DNA of 64,000 bases, from positions 8,680,001 through 8,744,000 of the forward strand of contig NZ_CP108081.1 in assembly GCF_036182465.1 (NCBI RefSeq), in the 5' to 3' direction. This document shows positions 35,890 through 44,224 of this stretch, piece after piece. The stretch is from Streptomyces sp. NBC_00258. Its GTDB lineage: Bacteria; Actinomycetota; Actinomycetes; Streptomycetales; Streptomycetaceae. Numbering within the stretch: position 1 is the first letter of the stretch; each line of letters starts with the position of its first letter. A program made the position numbers and the translations under genes. The notes under the pieces were generated by a model. The model worked only from the letters and a program-made list of their open reading frames with translations. It made no database searches and had not been told where the DNA came from.

Positions 35890-36641
35890 CCCTGGCCGTA
35901 CGAGTCATCCCCTGCCTGGACGTCGACAACGGCCGGGTCGTCAAGGGCGTCAACTTCCAGAACCTGCGCGACGCGGGCGACCCCGTCGAGATGGCCAAGG
36001 TGTACGACGCCGAGGGCGCCGACGAGCTGACGTTCCTGGACATCACCGCGTCCTCGGGCAACCGCGAGACCACGTACGACGTGGTGCGCCGCACCGCCGA
36101 GCAGGTCTTCATCCCGCTGACCGTGGGCGGTGGTGTCCGCACCGCGGAGGACGTCGACAAGCTGCTGCGGGCGGGCGCGGACAAGGTCGGCGTCAACACG
36201 GCCGCCATCGCCCGCCCCGACCTGATCCGGGAGATCGCCGAGCGCTTCGGGCGGCAGGTGCTGGTGTTGTCGGTGGACGCGCGGCGGACCCCCGAGGGCA
36301 CCTTCGAGGTCACCACCCACGGCGGCCGCAAGGGCACCGGCATCGACGCCGTCGAGTGGGCGCACCGGGCCGCCGAGCTGGGCGCGGGCGAGATCCTGCT
36401 CAACTCGATGGACGCCGACGGCACGAAGGACGGCTACGACATCGAGATGATCGAGGCCGTACGGAAGCACGTCACGGTGCCGGTGATCGCCTCCGGCGGC
36501 GCGGGCCGGCTGGCCGACTTCCCGCCGGCCGTCGCGGCGGGCGCGGACGCCGTGCTCGCCGCGTCCGTCTTCCACTTCGGCGACCTGCGGATCGGCGAGG
36601 TGAAGCAGGCGCTGCGGGAGGCGGGGCATCCGGTGCGGTGA
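35886..36641 (+). CDS. hisF: Imidazole glycerol phosphate synthase, cyclase subunit
   Basis: This 251-residue (beta/alpha)8 barrel partners HisH. It makes IGP and AICAR from PRFAR and ammonia. The catalytic Asp12 lies in VIPCLDVDNGRVVKGVNF, and the second catalytic Asp in LLNSMDADGTKDGYD. Phosphate loops VGGGVRT and ASGGAG are present. It overlaps the RidA-family gene by 4 bases. A terminator hairpin follows 35 bases after the stop, so hisI is transcribed separately. Confidence 0.98.
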   Translation: MTLAVRVIPCLDVDNGRVVKGVNFQNLRDAGDPVEMAKVYDAEGADELTFLDITASSGNRETTYDVVRRTAEQVFIPLTVGGGVRTAEDVDKLLRAGADKVGVNTAAIARPDLIREIAERFGRQVLVLSVDARRTPEGTFEVTTHGGRKGTGIDAVEWAHRAAELGAGEILLNSMDADGTKDGYDIEMIEAVRKHVTVPVIASGGAGRLADFPPAVAAGADAVLAASVFHFGDLRIGEVKQALREAGHPVR

Positions 36642-36676
36642 CGCCCCGGAGACTCGTTCACGCACAGGAGAGGTTC

Positions 36677-36711
36677 AGTAAGCCCCGGTCATCTGGTGGC
36701 CGGGGCTTACT
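36677..36711 (+). terminator. Terminator of the his operon
   Basis: A perfect 12-bp inverted repeat (36677-36688 and 36700-36711) with an 11-base loop lies 35 bases after hisF. There is no U-tract. Confidence 0.75.
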
Positions 36712-36730
36712 CGTGGCGGGAAGGAAAAGG

Positions 36731-36760
36731 AAAGTTGTGCAATATATGTTGCGCAACTTT
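36731..36760. promoter_or_regulatory. Inverted repeat, likely operator of the ArsR-type regulator
   Basis: AAAGTTGTGCAA (36731-36742), a 6-base AT spacer, and TTGCGCAACTTT (36749-36760) form 12-bp arms with a single T/G non-match. It lies 24 bases before the regulator ATG in an unusually AT-rich stretch, so it should overlap the promoter. This is a good candidate for autorepression. Confidence 0.7.
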
Positions 36761-36783
36761 TCTTTTGTATCTACCTTGAGGGC

Positions 36784-37371
36784 ATGGTCGAGAAGGAGAA
36801 CCGCCGGATCACGGACATGGGCACGCTCAAGGCGATCGCCCACCCCCTGCGGCTGAGGCTGTACCGGTCACTGTTCGTCGCGGAGGTGGCCACGGCCTCC
36901 CAGCTCGCCGAGCAGGTCGACGAGGCCGTGTCACTGGTCAGCTACCACCTGCGCAAGCTCGCCGAGCACGGGCTGATCGAGGAGGCCGAGCCGCGCAGCG
37001 CGGACGGCAGGGAGCGCTGGTGGCAGCCCGCCTCGGAGGGCGTGAGCGTGCGGGACGAGGACTTCCGTGACGCGCCCGAACAGGCAGCGGCGCACACCGC
37101 CTTCGCCCGGCTCCTCGTCGACCAGCGCAGCGAGCTCTACCGGACGTACCTCGACGGGCGCCACGCCTGGGGTCCCGAGTGGAACCGCGCCGCCTCCGAC
37201 TCCGAGACGACGCTCCGTCTGACCGCCGCCGAACTGAAGCGGCTCAACGAGGAGTTGCTCGCCCTCGCCAAGAAGTACGACGACGAGGGCCGCGCCGCCG
37301 AGGCGGCCGGTGACACCGGGGGGCGCGAGAACGTCGCGCTGCACCTGTACGGCTTTCCGTTCCGCGCCTGA
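36784..37371 (+). CDS. ArsR-family winged-helix transcriptional regulator
   Basis: This 195-residue protein has an N-terminal ArsR/HTH_20 domain (ITDMGTLKAIAHPLRLRLYRSL, ASQLAEQVDEAVSLVSYHLRKLAEHGLI). A C-terminal helical part of about 110 residues follows and may sense a ligand. No metal-binding Cys pair is seen, so metal sensing is unlikely. It sits directly behind a long inverted repeat and 29 bases upstream of an MFS gene. The expected arrangement is autoregulation and control of the exporter (inference). Confidence 0.9.
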   Translation: MVEKENRRITDMGTLKAIAHPLRLRLYRSLFVAEVATASQLAEQVDEAVSLVSYHLRKLAEHGLIEEAEPRSADGRERWWQPASEGVSVRDEDFRDAPEQAAAHTAFARLLVDQRSELYRTYLDGRHAWGPEWNRAASDSETTLRLTAAELKRLNEELLALAKKYDDEGRAAEAAGDTGGRENVALHLYGFPFRA

Positions 37372-37400
37372 CAGTCCGCAGCCCGGGAGGGCACGCCAGT

Positions 37401-38648
37401 ATGTCCACCACGTCCATACCCCTGGCCCCTGCCTCCCACGGACCGGCCCACCGTGACCCGAACGTCCTGCGCTGGCTGGGCGCCTACACCGCGTCCATGG
37501 TCGGCGACAACGTCTACTACCTCGCGCTGACCTGGGCCGCCGTGCAGGCGGGCACGCCCGCGCAGGCGGGGATCGTGGCGGCCGTGAGCGCCGTGCCGCG
37601 CGCCCTGCTGATGCTCGGCGGGGGAGTGCTGGCCGACCGGTTCGGGCCCCGGAAGGTCGTCATCGGCAGTGACGCCGTGCGGTGCGCGGCCGTGCTCGCC
37701 GTGGCCGCGCTGCTCTTCACCACCACCCCCGGGCTGTGGCCGCTCGCGCTGCTCGCCCTCGTCTTCGGCACGGTCGACGCCGTCTTCCTGCCCGCCGTGG
37801 GCGCCCTCCCGGCGCGCATCACCGGCCGCGACCAGCTCGCCCGCGTCCAGGGCATGCGCGGCCTCGCCATCCGCTCCGCCAACGTCGTGGGCGCGCCGCT
37901 CGGCGGTCTGGGCATCGCGCTGGGCGGGCCGGCCGCGGCCTTCGGACTGGCCGGGCTGCTGATCGCGGTGTCGGTACCCCTGCTCGTCTCCCTGCGGGTC
38001 GCCGACCTCCCCGGGGACGACAGGGCCGCCGCGCGCGGTACCGCCTGGAGCGACCTCCGCGACGGACTGCGCTACATCCGCGGCCACCGCGTCCTCGCTC
38101 CGCTGATCGTCGCCATCGCCCTCGGGGACCTCGGCTTCGTCGGCCCACTGAACGTGGGGCTGACCCTGCTCGCCGACGAGCGCGGCTGGGGCGCCTCAGG
38201 CGTGGGCTGGGTGCTCGCCGGGTTCGGCGTGGGCGCGGGCGCCGCCGCGCTGCTGATCGCCGTACGCGGAGGCCTTCCGCACGCGGGACGCGTCATGGCG
38301 GTGACGATCCTGGCGGGCTCGGTCGCGATGGGCGCGCTGGCCCACGTGCCGAACGTCGTCACGGCCACGGGCGTCGCCGTTCTCATCGGCCTGCTCACGG
38401 GCCTCAGCGGCGCCCTGTGCGGAGCACTGCTGCAGACCCGGTCCGACCCCGCCTACCTGGGCAGGGTCAGCTCCGTGTCCGGCATCGTCAGCCTCGGTCT
38501 CGCACCGCTCAGCATGCCGGTGTCAGCCGCCGCGATCGGCGCGTGGGGCACGGGCCCCGTCTTCCTCGTCAGCGCTGCGGTGTGCGGCCTCGGCGGGGTG
38601 CTGGCGCTGTGCGTCCGCGACCTCCGCCGGGCCGAACTTCCGAAGTAG
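37401..38648 (+). CDS. MFS transporter (MdtH/DHA3-like efflux)
   Basis: This 415-residue protein has 12 predicted membrane segments and an MFS motif A-like loop GGGVLADRFGPRKVVIGSD between the second and third helices. A central loop of about 20 hydrophilic residues separates the halves. It is most similar in layout to enterobactin-exporter/macrolide-efflux (DHA3) proteins. A GGGAGG site precedes the ATG, and it is co-transcribed with the ArsR-type regulator. The substrate is unknown; export of a toxic compound sensed by the regulator is the likely role. Confidence 0.92.
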   Translation: MSTTSIPLAPASHGPAHRDPNVLRWLGAYTASMVGDNVYYLALTWAAVQAGTPAQAGIVAAVSAVPRALLMLGGGVLADRFGPRKVVIGSDAVRCAAVLAVAALLFTTTPGLWPLALLALVFGTVDAVFLPAVGALPARITGRDQLARVQGMRGLAIRSANVVGAPLGGLGIALGGPAAAFGLAGLLIAVSVPLLVSLRVADLPGDDRAAARGTAWSDLRDGLRYIRGHRVLAPLIVAIALGDLGFVGPLNVGLTLLADERGWGASGVGWVLAGFGVGAGAAALLIAVRGGLPHAGRVMAVTILAGSVAMGALAHVPNVVTATGVAVLIGLLTGLSGALCGALLQTRSDPAYLGRVSSVSGIVSLGLAPLSMPVSAAAIGAWGTGPVFLVSAAVCGLGGVLALCVRDLRRAELPK

Positions 38649-38669
38649 CCGAACTCCCGAAGCGGCTGT

Positions 38670-39305
38670 TCAGATGCCCAGCTGCTTCGCCTCGTGCAGC
38701 TTGGCGATCGCTTCCTTGTCGCCCTCCAGTTCCACGTCGGCCGCGTTCTTGCGCCCGTACAGGAACAGCAGCAGCTCCGAGGGCTCGCCCGTGGCCGTCA
38801 CGACCGGGGTGCCCCGGTGGGCGACCGCCGTCTGGCCGTTCGGGCGGCGCAGGACCAGGCCCGTGGGGGTGCCGCGGCCCATCAGACGGGCCGTGCGTTC
38901 CAGGCGGGACCAGAGGGCGTCCTGGAAGACCGGGTCGAGCTCGCGCGGAACCCAGTCGGGCTGGGCGCGGCGTACGTCCTCGGTATGGACGTAGAACTCG
39001 ATCGCGTTCGACGCCTCGTCGATCTGCTTGAGGGAGAAGGGCGAGAAGCGCGGCGGACCCGTACGGATGAGCTGGATCAGCTCCTCGTACGGCTTGTCGG
39101 TGAACTCGGCCATCACCCGGTCGAGGCGTGAGGCGAGCTGCTTGATCAGGAGGCCGCCCGCGGCATCCGGGCGGCGCTCGCGCACCACCACGTGGGCGGC
39201 GAGATCACGGGTGTTCCAGCCCTCGCACAGAGTGGGGGCGTCCGGGCCCTCCGTCTCCAACAGGTCTGCGAGGAGAAGTCGTTCACGCTTGGCATGGGTC
39301 GACAT
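38670..39305 (-). CDS. Maleylpyruvate-isomerase/DinB-like metal-binding protein (TIGR03085-like)
   Basis: This 211-residue protein has the mycothiol-dependent isomerase N-terminal fold: a helical bundle with the metal-binding His positions AHVVVRERRPDAA and AIEFYVHTEDVRR, and RERLLLADLLE at the start. In actinobacteria this family is a set of DinB-like proteins that may use mycothiol; the reaction is unknown. The ATG at 39305 is chosen because THAKRERLLLADLL is the family-type start. The stop lies 21 bases from that of the convergent MFS gene. Confidence 0.85.
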   Translation of the reverse strand: MSTHAKRERLLLADLLETEGPDAPTLCEGWNTRDLAAHVVVRERRPDAAGGLLIKQLASRLDRVMAEFTDKPYEELIQLIRTGPPRFSPFSLKQIDEASNAIEFYVHTEDVRRAQPDWVPRELDPVFQDALWSRLERTARLMGRGTPTGLVLRRPNGQTAVAHRGTPVVTATGEPSELLLFLYGRKNAADVELEGDKEAIAKLHEAKQLGI

Positions 39306-39437
39306 GTCAGCAAGCCTACGACCGGCCCGCCGGTCCGCCCACCCGTCGAGCCGGCCACCCACCCCGATCGCGCCGCTTTTCTCTCATCCAGTGGACATCC
39401 GCCGGGAGTGCCGGACCGGCGCGGCACAATGGTCGTC

Positions 39438-39866
39438 ATGACCAGCACGCCCCCGCCCAGCAGGCCCAGCAGCCTGGATCCCGAGATCGCCGCACGCCTC
39501 AGGCGCAGCGCCGACGGGCTCGTCCCCGCCATCGCCCAGCAGTACGACACCGGAGAGGTGCTGATGCTCGGCTGGATGGACGACGAGGCTCTGCATCGCA
39601 CGCTGACGACCGGCCGGTGCACGTACTGGTCGCGCAGCCGCCAGGAGTACTGGGTCAAGGGCGACACCTCCGGTCACTTCCAGTGGGTCAGGTCCGTCGC
39701 CCTCGACTGCGACGCGGACACCGTGCTGGTCAAGGTCGACCAGGTGGGCGCCGCCTGCCACACCGGCGACCGCACCTGCTTCGACGCCGACGTGCTCCTC
39801 AAGGACGCCGAGGGCCCTGTGGACACCAAGGGCGCCGATTCCGGCGTACCGGCCGTGGATCAGTAA
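39438..39866 (+). CDS. hisI: Phosphoribosyl-AMP cyclohydrolase
   Basis: HisI opens the purine ring of PR-AMP in histidine synthesis. The 142-residue protein contains the Mg/Zn-binding boxes VALDCDADTVLVKV and GAACHTGDRTCF, plus TTGRCTYWSRSRQEYWVKG. The HisE pyrophosphohydrolase domain is absent, so hisE must be elsewhere. No Shine-Dalgarno precedes the ATG at 39438 or the in-frame ATG at 39429. A CACAAT box ends 7 bases before 39438, consistent with a leaderless mRNA. trpE follows after 11 bases. Confidence 0.95.
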   Translation: MTSTPPPSRPSSLDPEIAARLRRSADGLVPAIAQQYDTGEVLMLGWMDDEALHRTLTTGRCTYWSRSRQEYWVKGDTSGHFQWVRSVALDCDADTVLVKVDQVGAACHTGDRTCFDADVLLKDAEGPVDTKGADSGVPAVDQ

Positions 39867-39877
39867 GGTCAGCCGCC

Positions 39878-41371
39878 ATGGACCTCGAGACCTTCCGCAA
39901 GCTGGCCACCGACCGGCGTGTCATCCCCGTCAGCCGCAAGCTCCTCGCGGACGGCGACACGCCCGTCGCGCTCTACCGCAAGCTCGCCGCCGAGCGCCCC
40001 GGCACCTTCCTCCTGGAGTCCGCGGAGAACGGCCGCTCGTGGTCCCGCTACTCGTTCGTGGGCGTCCGCTCCGCCGCCACCCTCACCGAGCGCGACGGCC
40101 AGGCCCACTGGCTGGGCACCCCGCCCGTCGGCGTCCCGGCCGACGGCGACCCCCTCGCAGCCCTGCGCGCCACCATCGAGACCCTCCACACCCCCCACGA
40201 CCTCGCCCACGACCAGGGGCTGCCGCCGTTCACCGGCGGCATGGTCGGCTACCTCGGATACGACATCGTGCGGCGCCTGGAGAAGATCGGCCCCGGCGAG
40301 CGCGACGACCTGAAGCTGCCCGAGCTGACCATGCTGCTGACCAGCGACCTCGCGGTCATGGACCACTGGGACGGCTCGGTCCTGCTGATCGCCAACGCGA
40401 TCAACCACAACGACCTCGACACGGGAGTCGACGAGGCGTACGCGGACGCGGTGGCCCGCCTCGACGCCATGGAGGCGGACCTCTCGCGGTCCGTCTCGCA
40501 GCCCCCGGCCGCGCTTCCGCCGTCCGAGCTCCCCGAGTACACCGCGCTGTGGGGCGGGCCCGACTACCAGGTCGCCGTCGAGGACATCAAGGAGCGCATC
40601 CGGGCCGGCGAGGCCTTCCAGGTCGTACCCTCCCAGCGCTTCGAAACGCCGTGCACGGCAAGCGCGTTGGACGTGTACCGGGTGCTGCGGGCCACCAACC
40701 CGTCCCCGTACATGTACCTCTTCCGCTTCGACGGCTTCGACGTCGTGGGCTCCTCCCCGGAGGCCCTGGTCAAGGTCGAGGACGGGCAGGCGATGGTGCA
40801 CCCCATCGCGGGCACCCGGCCGCGCGGCGCCACCGTCCAGGAGGACCAGGCCCTCGCCGACGAGCTGATCGCCGACCCCAAGGAGCGCGCCGAGCACCTG
40901 ATGCTCGTCGACCTGGGGCGCAACGACCTGGGGCGGGTCTGCGAGCCCGGTTCGGTCGAGGTCGTCGACTTCATGTCCATCGAGCGGTACTCGCACGTCA
41001 TGCACATCGTGTCCACGGTGACGGGCAGGGTGGCCGAAGGCCGTACGGCCTTCGACGTACTGACCGCCTGCTTCCCCGCGGGCACCCTCTCCGGCGCCCC
41101 CAAGCCCCGCGCCATGCAGATCATCGACGAACTGGAGCCTTCGCGGCGGGGGCTGTACGGAGGCTGCGTCGGATACCTCGACTTCGCCGGCGACTCCGAC
41201 ACCGCCATCGCCATCCGGACGGCCCTGCTCCGGGACGGTACGGCGTACGTGCAGGCCGGCGCCGGAGTCGTCGCCGACTCGGACCCGGTCGCCGAGGACA
41301 CCGAGTGCCGCAACAAGGCGGCAGCCGTCCTGCGCGCCGTCCACACGGCGAACCGGCTCGGCCGACCGTAG
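39878..41371 (+). CDS. trpE: Anthranilate synthase component I
   Basis: TrpE converts chorismate to anthranilate. The 497-residue protein has the N-terminal Trp-binding region (FLLESAENGRSWSRYSFVG contains the LLES feedback box). The chorismate-binding domain has IKERIRAGEAFQVVPSQRF, GSSPEALV, PIAGTRPRG and AGTLSGAPKPRAMQIIDE. The glutaminase subunit (trpG) is not in this window. The gene is 11 bases after hisI. No leader-peptide attenuator can fit in that gap, so control must be at hisI or by feedback. Confidence 0.97.
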   Translation: MDLETFRKLATDRRVIPVSRKLLADGDTPVALYRKLAAERPGTFLLESAENGRSWSRYSFVGVRSAATLTERDGQAHWLGTPPVGVPADGDPLAALRATIETLHTPHDLAHDQGLPPFTGGMVGYLGYDIVRRLEKIGPGERDDLKLPELTMLLTSDLAVMDHWDGSVLLIANAINHNDLDTGVDEAYADAVARLDAMEADLSRSVSQPPAALPPSELPEYTALWGGPDYQVAVEDIKERIRAGEAFQVVPSQRFETPCTASALDVYRVLRATNPSPYMYLFRFDGFDVVGSSPEALVKVEDGQAMVHPIAGTRPRGATVQEDQALADELIADPKERAEHLMLVDLGRNDLGRVCEPGSVEVVDFMSIERYSHVMHIVSTVTGRVAEGRTAFDVLTACFPAGTLSGAPKPRAMQIIDELEPSRRGLYGGCVGYLDFAGDSDTAIAIRTALLRDGTAYVQAGAGVVADSDPVAEDTECRNKAAAVLRAVHTANRLGRP

Positions 41372-41445
41372 GCCGCACATCGGCCCGGACCGCGGGAAAC
41401 GCCCGTACAGCCGGACGTACGCGGACAGTGGGACGCGAGTCACGT

Positions 41446-41475
41446 GAGCCCCGGGTGACGGTTCGCCCGGGGTTC
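41446..41475 (+). terminator. Hairpin downstream of trpE
   Basis: GAGCCCCGGG (41446-41455) pairs with CCCGGGGTTC (41466-41475) with one G-T wobble, 75 bases after the trpE stop and just before the next gene. It may attenuate readthrough. Confidence 0.5.
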
Positions 41476-41492
41476 AGGCGATAGTGGAGTAC

Positions 41493-42125
41493 GTGACTGC
41501 TGTTCCGCACCCCCGATCCGAAGCCCCCGGACCCGCCCGGTCCGGCCGCCGAAGCCTCGCCCTCGCCCTGCTGTTCGGCGCGCTCGGCGCGGTCGTCGCG
41601 CTGCTCGCCTCGCGGCAGGGCTGGTCGGAGGGCACCGCGACGGTGGCCGGCGGCGACTTCCCGCTGAGCGCCAAGGGCGGCGATGTGACGGGCGTGCCCG
41701 CGTCCCTCGCCATAGTGGGCCTCGCCGCTCTCGTCGCCGTCTTCGCCGTCCGCCGCGCCGGCCGTTTCCTGGTCGCCGGGCTCCTCGCGCTCTCCGGCGC
41801 GGGGACCGTCGTCTCGGCGCTCCTCGGTGCCTCCGACACCTCCGCGCTCGACGAGAAGGCGGCCCAGGCCTCCGGCGACAGCGGGGCGACCGTGGACGCC
41901 ATGACCCACACCGCCTGGCCGTACGTGGCCGCGGCGGGGGGCGTGCTGCTGCTCCTCGCCGGGCTCCTCGCCCTGCGGTACGGGCGGCTGTGGCCGGCCA
42001 TGTCGGGGCGTTACGAGCGCGACGGGGCTCCGCGGGTGCGCAAGCCCCGGGTTCCGGCCGACCCGGACCGGCCCGAGGAGATCTGGAAGGCGCTGGACCG
42101 CGGGGAGGACCCGACAGGGGCCTAG
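41493..42125 (+). CDS. Trp-operon-associated membrane protein (TIGR02234/TrpX type)
   Basis: This 210-residue protein has four hydrophobic segments (about 22-42, 68-84, 92-112 and 138-158) and a basic, Pro-rich cytoplasmic tail containing PEEIWKALDRGEDPT. This family is found next to trp genes in actinobacteria and is annotated as Trp-biosynthesis-associated membrane protein; its function is unknown. Start choice is uncertain: GTG at 41493 or GTG at 41484, with GGAG lying between them. Confidence 0.82.
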   Translation: MTAVPHPRSEAPGPARSGRRSLALALLFGALGAVVALLASRQGWSEGTATVAGGDFPLSAKGGDVTGVPASLAIVGLAALVAVFAVRRAGRFLVAGLLALSGAGTVVSALLGASDTSALDEKAAQASGDSGATVDAMTHTAWPYVAAAGGVLLLLAGLLALRYGRLWPAMSGRYERDGAPRVRKPRVPADPDRPEEIWKALDRGEDPTGA

Positions 42126-42179
42126 CACTCCGCGGGATGCCGTACGTGGGCTGCGGGCCGGTGGGTGCTGGTCGCGCCC

Positions 42180-42235
42180 ACGCGGCGTAGCCGCACATCG
42201 ATACAGCCCCGCGCCCCTTACGGGGCACCCCGGCT
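42180..42235 (+). repeat. Degenerate dispersed repeat, family A
   Basis: GCGGCGTAGCCGC followed by ACAGCCCCGCGCCCCTTAC and GGGGCACC lies in the 198-base gap before the HGxxPAAW gene. It keeps the CCCGCGCCCCT core and a CCCC-TTAC-GGGG tip. Confidence 0.6.
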
Positions 42236-42323
42236 CAGGGCACGCATGCGAGTACGGGAGAATGGGCGACGAGCGTCCGACTCACACACGCACACAGCAA
42301 CACAGATCATGAGGAGCTAAGTC

Positions 42324-42563
42324 ATGGCGGGCACCAACCACGGTCACACTCCGGCCGCCTGGACCGGCGTCGTCATCGCCGTCATCGGTTTCTGCGTCTC
42401 CGGTGCCTTCATGGTGATGGCCAACCCGCTGGGCTTCTGGGCCGGCATGGTCGTCGTGGCCCTCGGTGGCGTGGTCGGCATGGCGATGCGTGCGGCGGGC
42501 CTGGGCAAGCAGAAGGCCGCGCCCCGGACCCACCAGGTGGCGTCCGCGTCCGCCGAGAGCTGA
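42324..42563 (+). CDS. HGxxPAAW family small membrane protein
   Basis: This 79-residue protein starts MAGTNHGHTPAAWTGV, the family motif. It has two hydrophobic helices (about 13-32 and 37-58) and a polar C-terminus. A strong GAGGAGC site precedes the ATG. It is conserved near trp genes in Streptomyces; function unknown. It is followed by a good terminator. Confidence 0.87.
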   Translation: MAGTNHGHTPAAWTGVVIAVIGFCVSGAFMVMANPLGFWAGMVVVALGGVVGMAMRAAGLGKQKAAPRTHQVASASAES

Positions 42564-42580
42564 TCCTTCACGGCGTGCCG

Positions 42581-42619
42581 AGAGGCGGGACCGGCTTCGA
42601 GCGCCGGACCCGCCTCTTT
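42581..42619 (+). terminator. Terminator after the HGxxPAAW gene
   Basis: AGAGGCGGG (42581-42589) pairs with CCCGCCTCT (42609-42617) and an inner CCGGC/GCCGG stem extends it. TTT follows. This ends the hisI-trpE-side transcript. Confidence 0.8.
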
Positions 42620-42690
42620 CGCGTACGGACGCGCTCCTTCGCGTACGCGCATGTGTGCGGTGTGCGCCCCGGCGCGGCAGAATGCGTGGG

Positions 42691-43140
42691 GTGAACGCCG
42701 AATCCCAGAGGGTGACGCCCGCTCCCGGATCCGTGCCGCAGGGCTCCGTGGCGCGGCGGCTCGTCGTGCCCGGCGGGATCCTCGCGGCCGTGGCCGGCGC
42801 CTTCGCGTACGTGGGAGCCGTCGATCCGAACGAACCAGGGCACTACCCCGCCTGCCCGCTGCTCCAGTACGCCGGCGTGTACTGCCCCGGCTGCGGCGGA
42901 CTGCGCAGCGCGCACGCCGTCGCGCGCGGGGACCTCGTGGCGGCGCTCGGGGCCAACGCGGTCGCCGTCGTCGGGTATCTGGTGTTCGCCGTCGTGTGGA
43001 CCGTCTGGGTGATCCGTACCGTCCAGGGACGGTCGCTGCGCATCGATCCCCGGCCGTCCGTCCTGTGGGGCCTGGGCGCGTTGCTGCTGGTCTTCACGGT
43101 TGTCCGGAACCTGCCGTTCGGTGGCTGGCTCCACCCTTGA
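42691..43140 (+). CDS. DUF2752 membrane protein
   Basis: This 149-residue protein has the DUF2752 signature GVYCPGCGGLRSAHAVARGD, with a CPxCG pair next to conserved Arg and His. It has three hydrophobic segments (about 25-45, 88-108 and 127-143). The function is unknown; the Cys pair suggests metal or redox chemistry (inference). The start could be the GTG at 42691 or an in-frame ATG at 42682; neither has a clear Shine-Dalgarno. Confidence 0.87.
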   Translation: MNAESQRVTPAPGSVPQGSVARRLVVPGGILAAVAGAFAYVGAVDPNEPGHYPACPLLQYAGVYCPGCGGLRSAHAVARGDLVAALGANAVAVVGYLVFAVVWTVWVIRTVQGRSLRIDPRPSVLWGLGALLLVFTVVRNLPFGGWLHP

Positions 43141-43227
43141 TCAATTGGGGAACGTCCAGGTAGTGGGACCGGCGTCAACCGGATGTGAGGCCTAAGCCCT
43201 CCTCCGGATACCATCGCAGTGACCACC

Positions 43228-43251
43228 GGTTTCGTCCGATGCGACGAAACC
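43228..43251 (+). promoter_or_regulatory. Hairpin in the trpC leader
   Basis: GGTTTCGTC (43228-43236) and GACGAAACC (43243-43251) form a perfect 9-bp stem with a CGATGC loop, 56 bases before the trpC GTG. No T-run or Trp-codon leader peptide is seen, so its role (operator, RNA stability element or none) is open. Confidence 0.45.
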
Positions 43252-43307
43252 CGGGTCAACCGCAGAACCGCTTCAACTGTTCACCGTCTGGGAAGGGGGC
43301 CGCTCGC

Positions 43308-44117
43308 GTGAGTGTGCTCGACGAGATCATCGACGGAGTCCGTGCCGACCTCGCGGAGCGGCAGGCGCGCGTCAGCCTCGACGAGCTCAAGGAGCGCGCC
43401 GCCAAGGCTCCGGCTGCCAAGGACGGTGTCGCGGCCCTGCGCGGTGACGGCGTCAAGGTCATCTGCGAGGTCAAGCGCTCCAGCCCGTCCAAGGGCGCGC
43501 TCGCCGCGATCGCCGACCCCGCCGCACTCGCCGCCGACTACGAGGCGGGCGGCGCGGCCGTCATCTCCGTCCTCACGGAGCAGCGCCGCTTCGGCGGTTC
43601 GCTGGCCGACCTGGAGGCCGTCCGTGACCGGGTCGACATCCCGGTGCTGCGCAAGGACTTCATCGTCACCTCCTACCAGCTGTGGGAGGCCAGGGCGTAC
43701 GGCGCGGACCTCGCGCTGCTCATCGTGGCCGCCCTCGACCAGCCCGCCCTGGAGTCCCTCATCGAGCGCGCCGAGTCCATCGGGCTCACGCCGCTCGTCG
43801 AGGTCCACGACGAGGACGAGGTCGAGCGGGCGGTGGACGCCGGAGCGAAGGTCATCGGCGTCAACGCGCGCAACCTCAAGGACCTCAAGGTCGACCGCGG
43901 CACCTTCGAGCGCGTCGCACCCGAGATCCCCGCGCACATCGTGAAGATCGCCGAGTCCGGCGTCCGCGGGCCGCACGACCTCATCGCGTACGCCAACGCC
44001 GGCGCCGACGCCGTGCTGGTGGGCGAGTCCCTGGTCACCGGCCGGGACCCGAAGACGGCCGTCTCCGACCTGGTCGCCGCGGGAGCCCATCCCGCGCTGC
44101 GGCACGGACGGGGCTGA
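43308..44117 (+). CDS. trpC: Indole-3-glycerol phosphate synthase
   Basis: This 269-residue monofunctional barrel has the catalytic Lys boxes ICEVKRSSPSKG and VLRKDFI, the Glu box PLVEVHDEDE, and phosphate loops IAESGV and AVLVGESL. It closes the indole ring from CdRP. GGAAGGGGGC lies about 8 bases before the GTG start. It heads trpC-trpM-trpB-trpA. The separate trpF gene is absent because PriA supplies that step. Confidence 0.97.
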   Translation: MSVLDEIIDGVRADLAERQARVSLDELKERAAKAPAAKDGVAALRGDGVKVICEVKRSSPSKGALAAIADPAALAADYEAGGAAVISVLTEQRRFGGSLADLEAVRDRVDIPVLRKDFIVTSYQLWEARAYGADLALLIVAALDQPALESLIERAESIGLTPLVEVHDEDEVERAVDAGAKVIGVNARNLKDLKVDRGTFERVAPEIPAHIVKIAESGVRGPHDLIAYANAGADAVLVGESLVTGRDPKTAVSDLVAAGAHPALRHGRG

Positions 44118-44224
44118 CGCACGGGATGTACGCCGACCGTTCCCTCGCCGCCACGACCACCCGTCCGGGCCCAGGCCCCGACGGTGGTCCGGCGCGCGTA
44201 CGGTCGGCCGCCGCGGGCCCTTCG

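Noticed and set aside
39867..39877. A tryptophan attenuator before trpE.
   Set aside because: Only 11 bases separate hisI and trpE, too few for a leader peptide and terminator.
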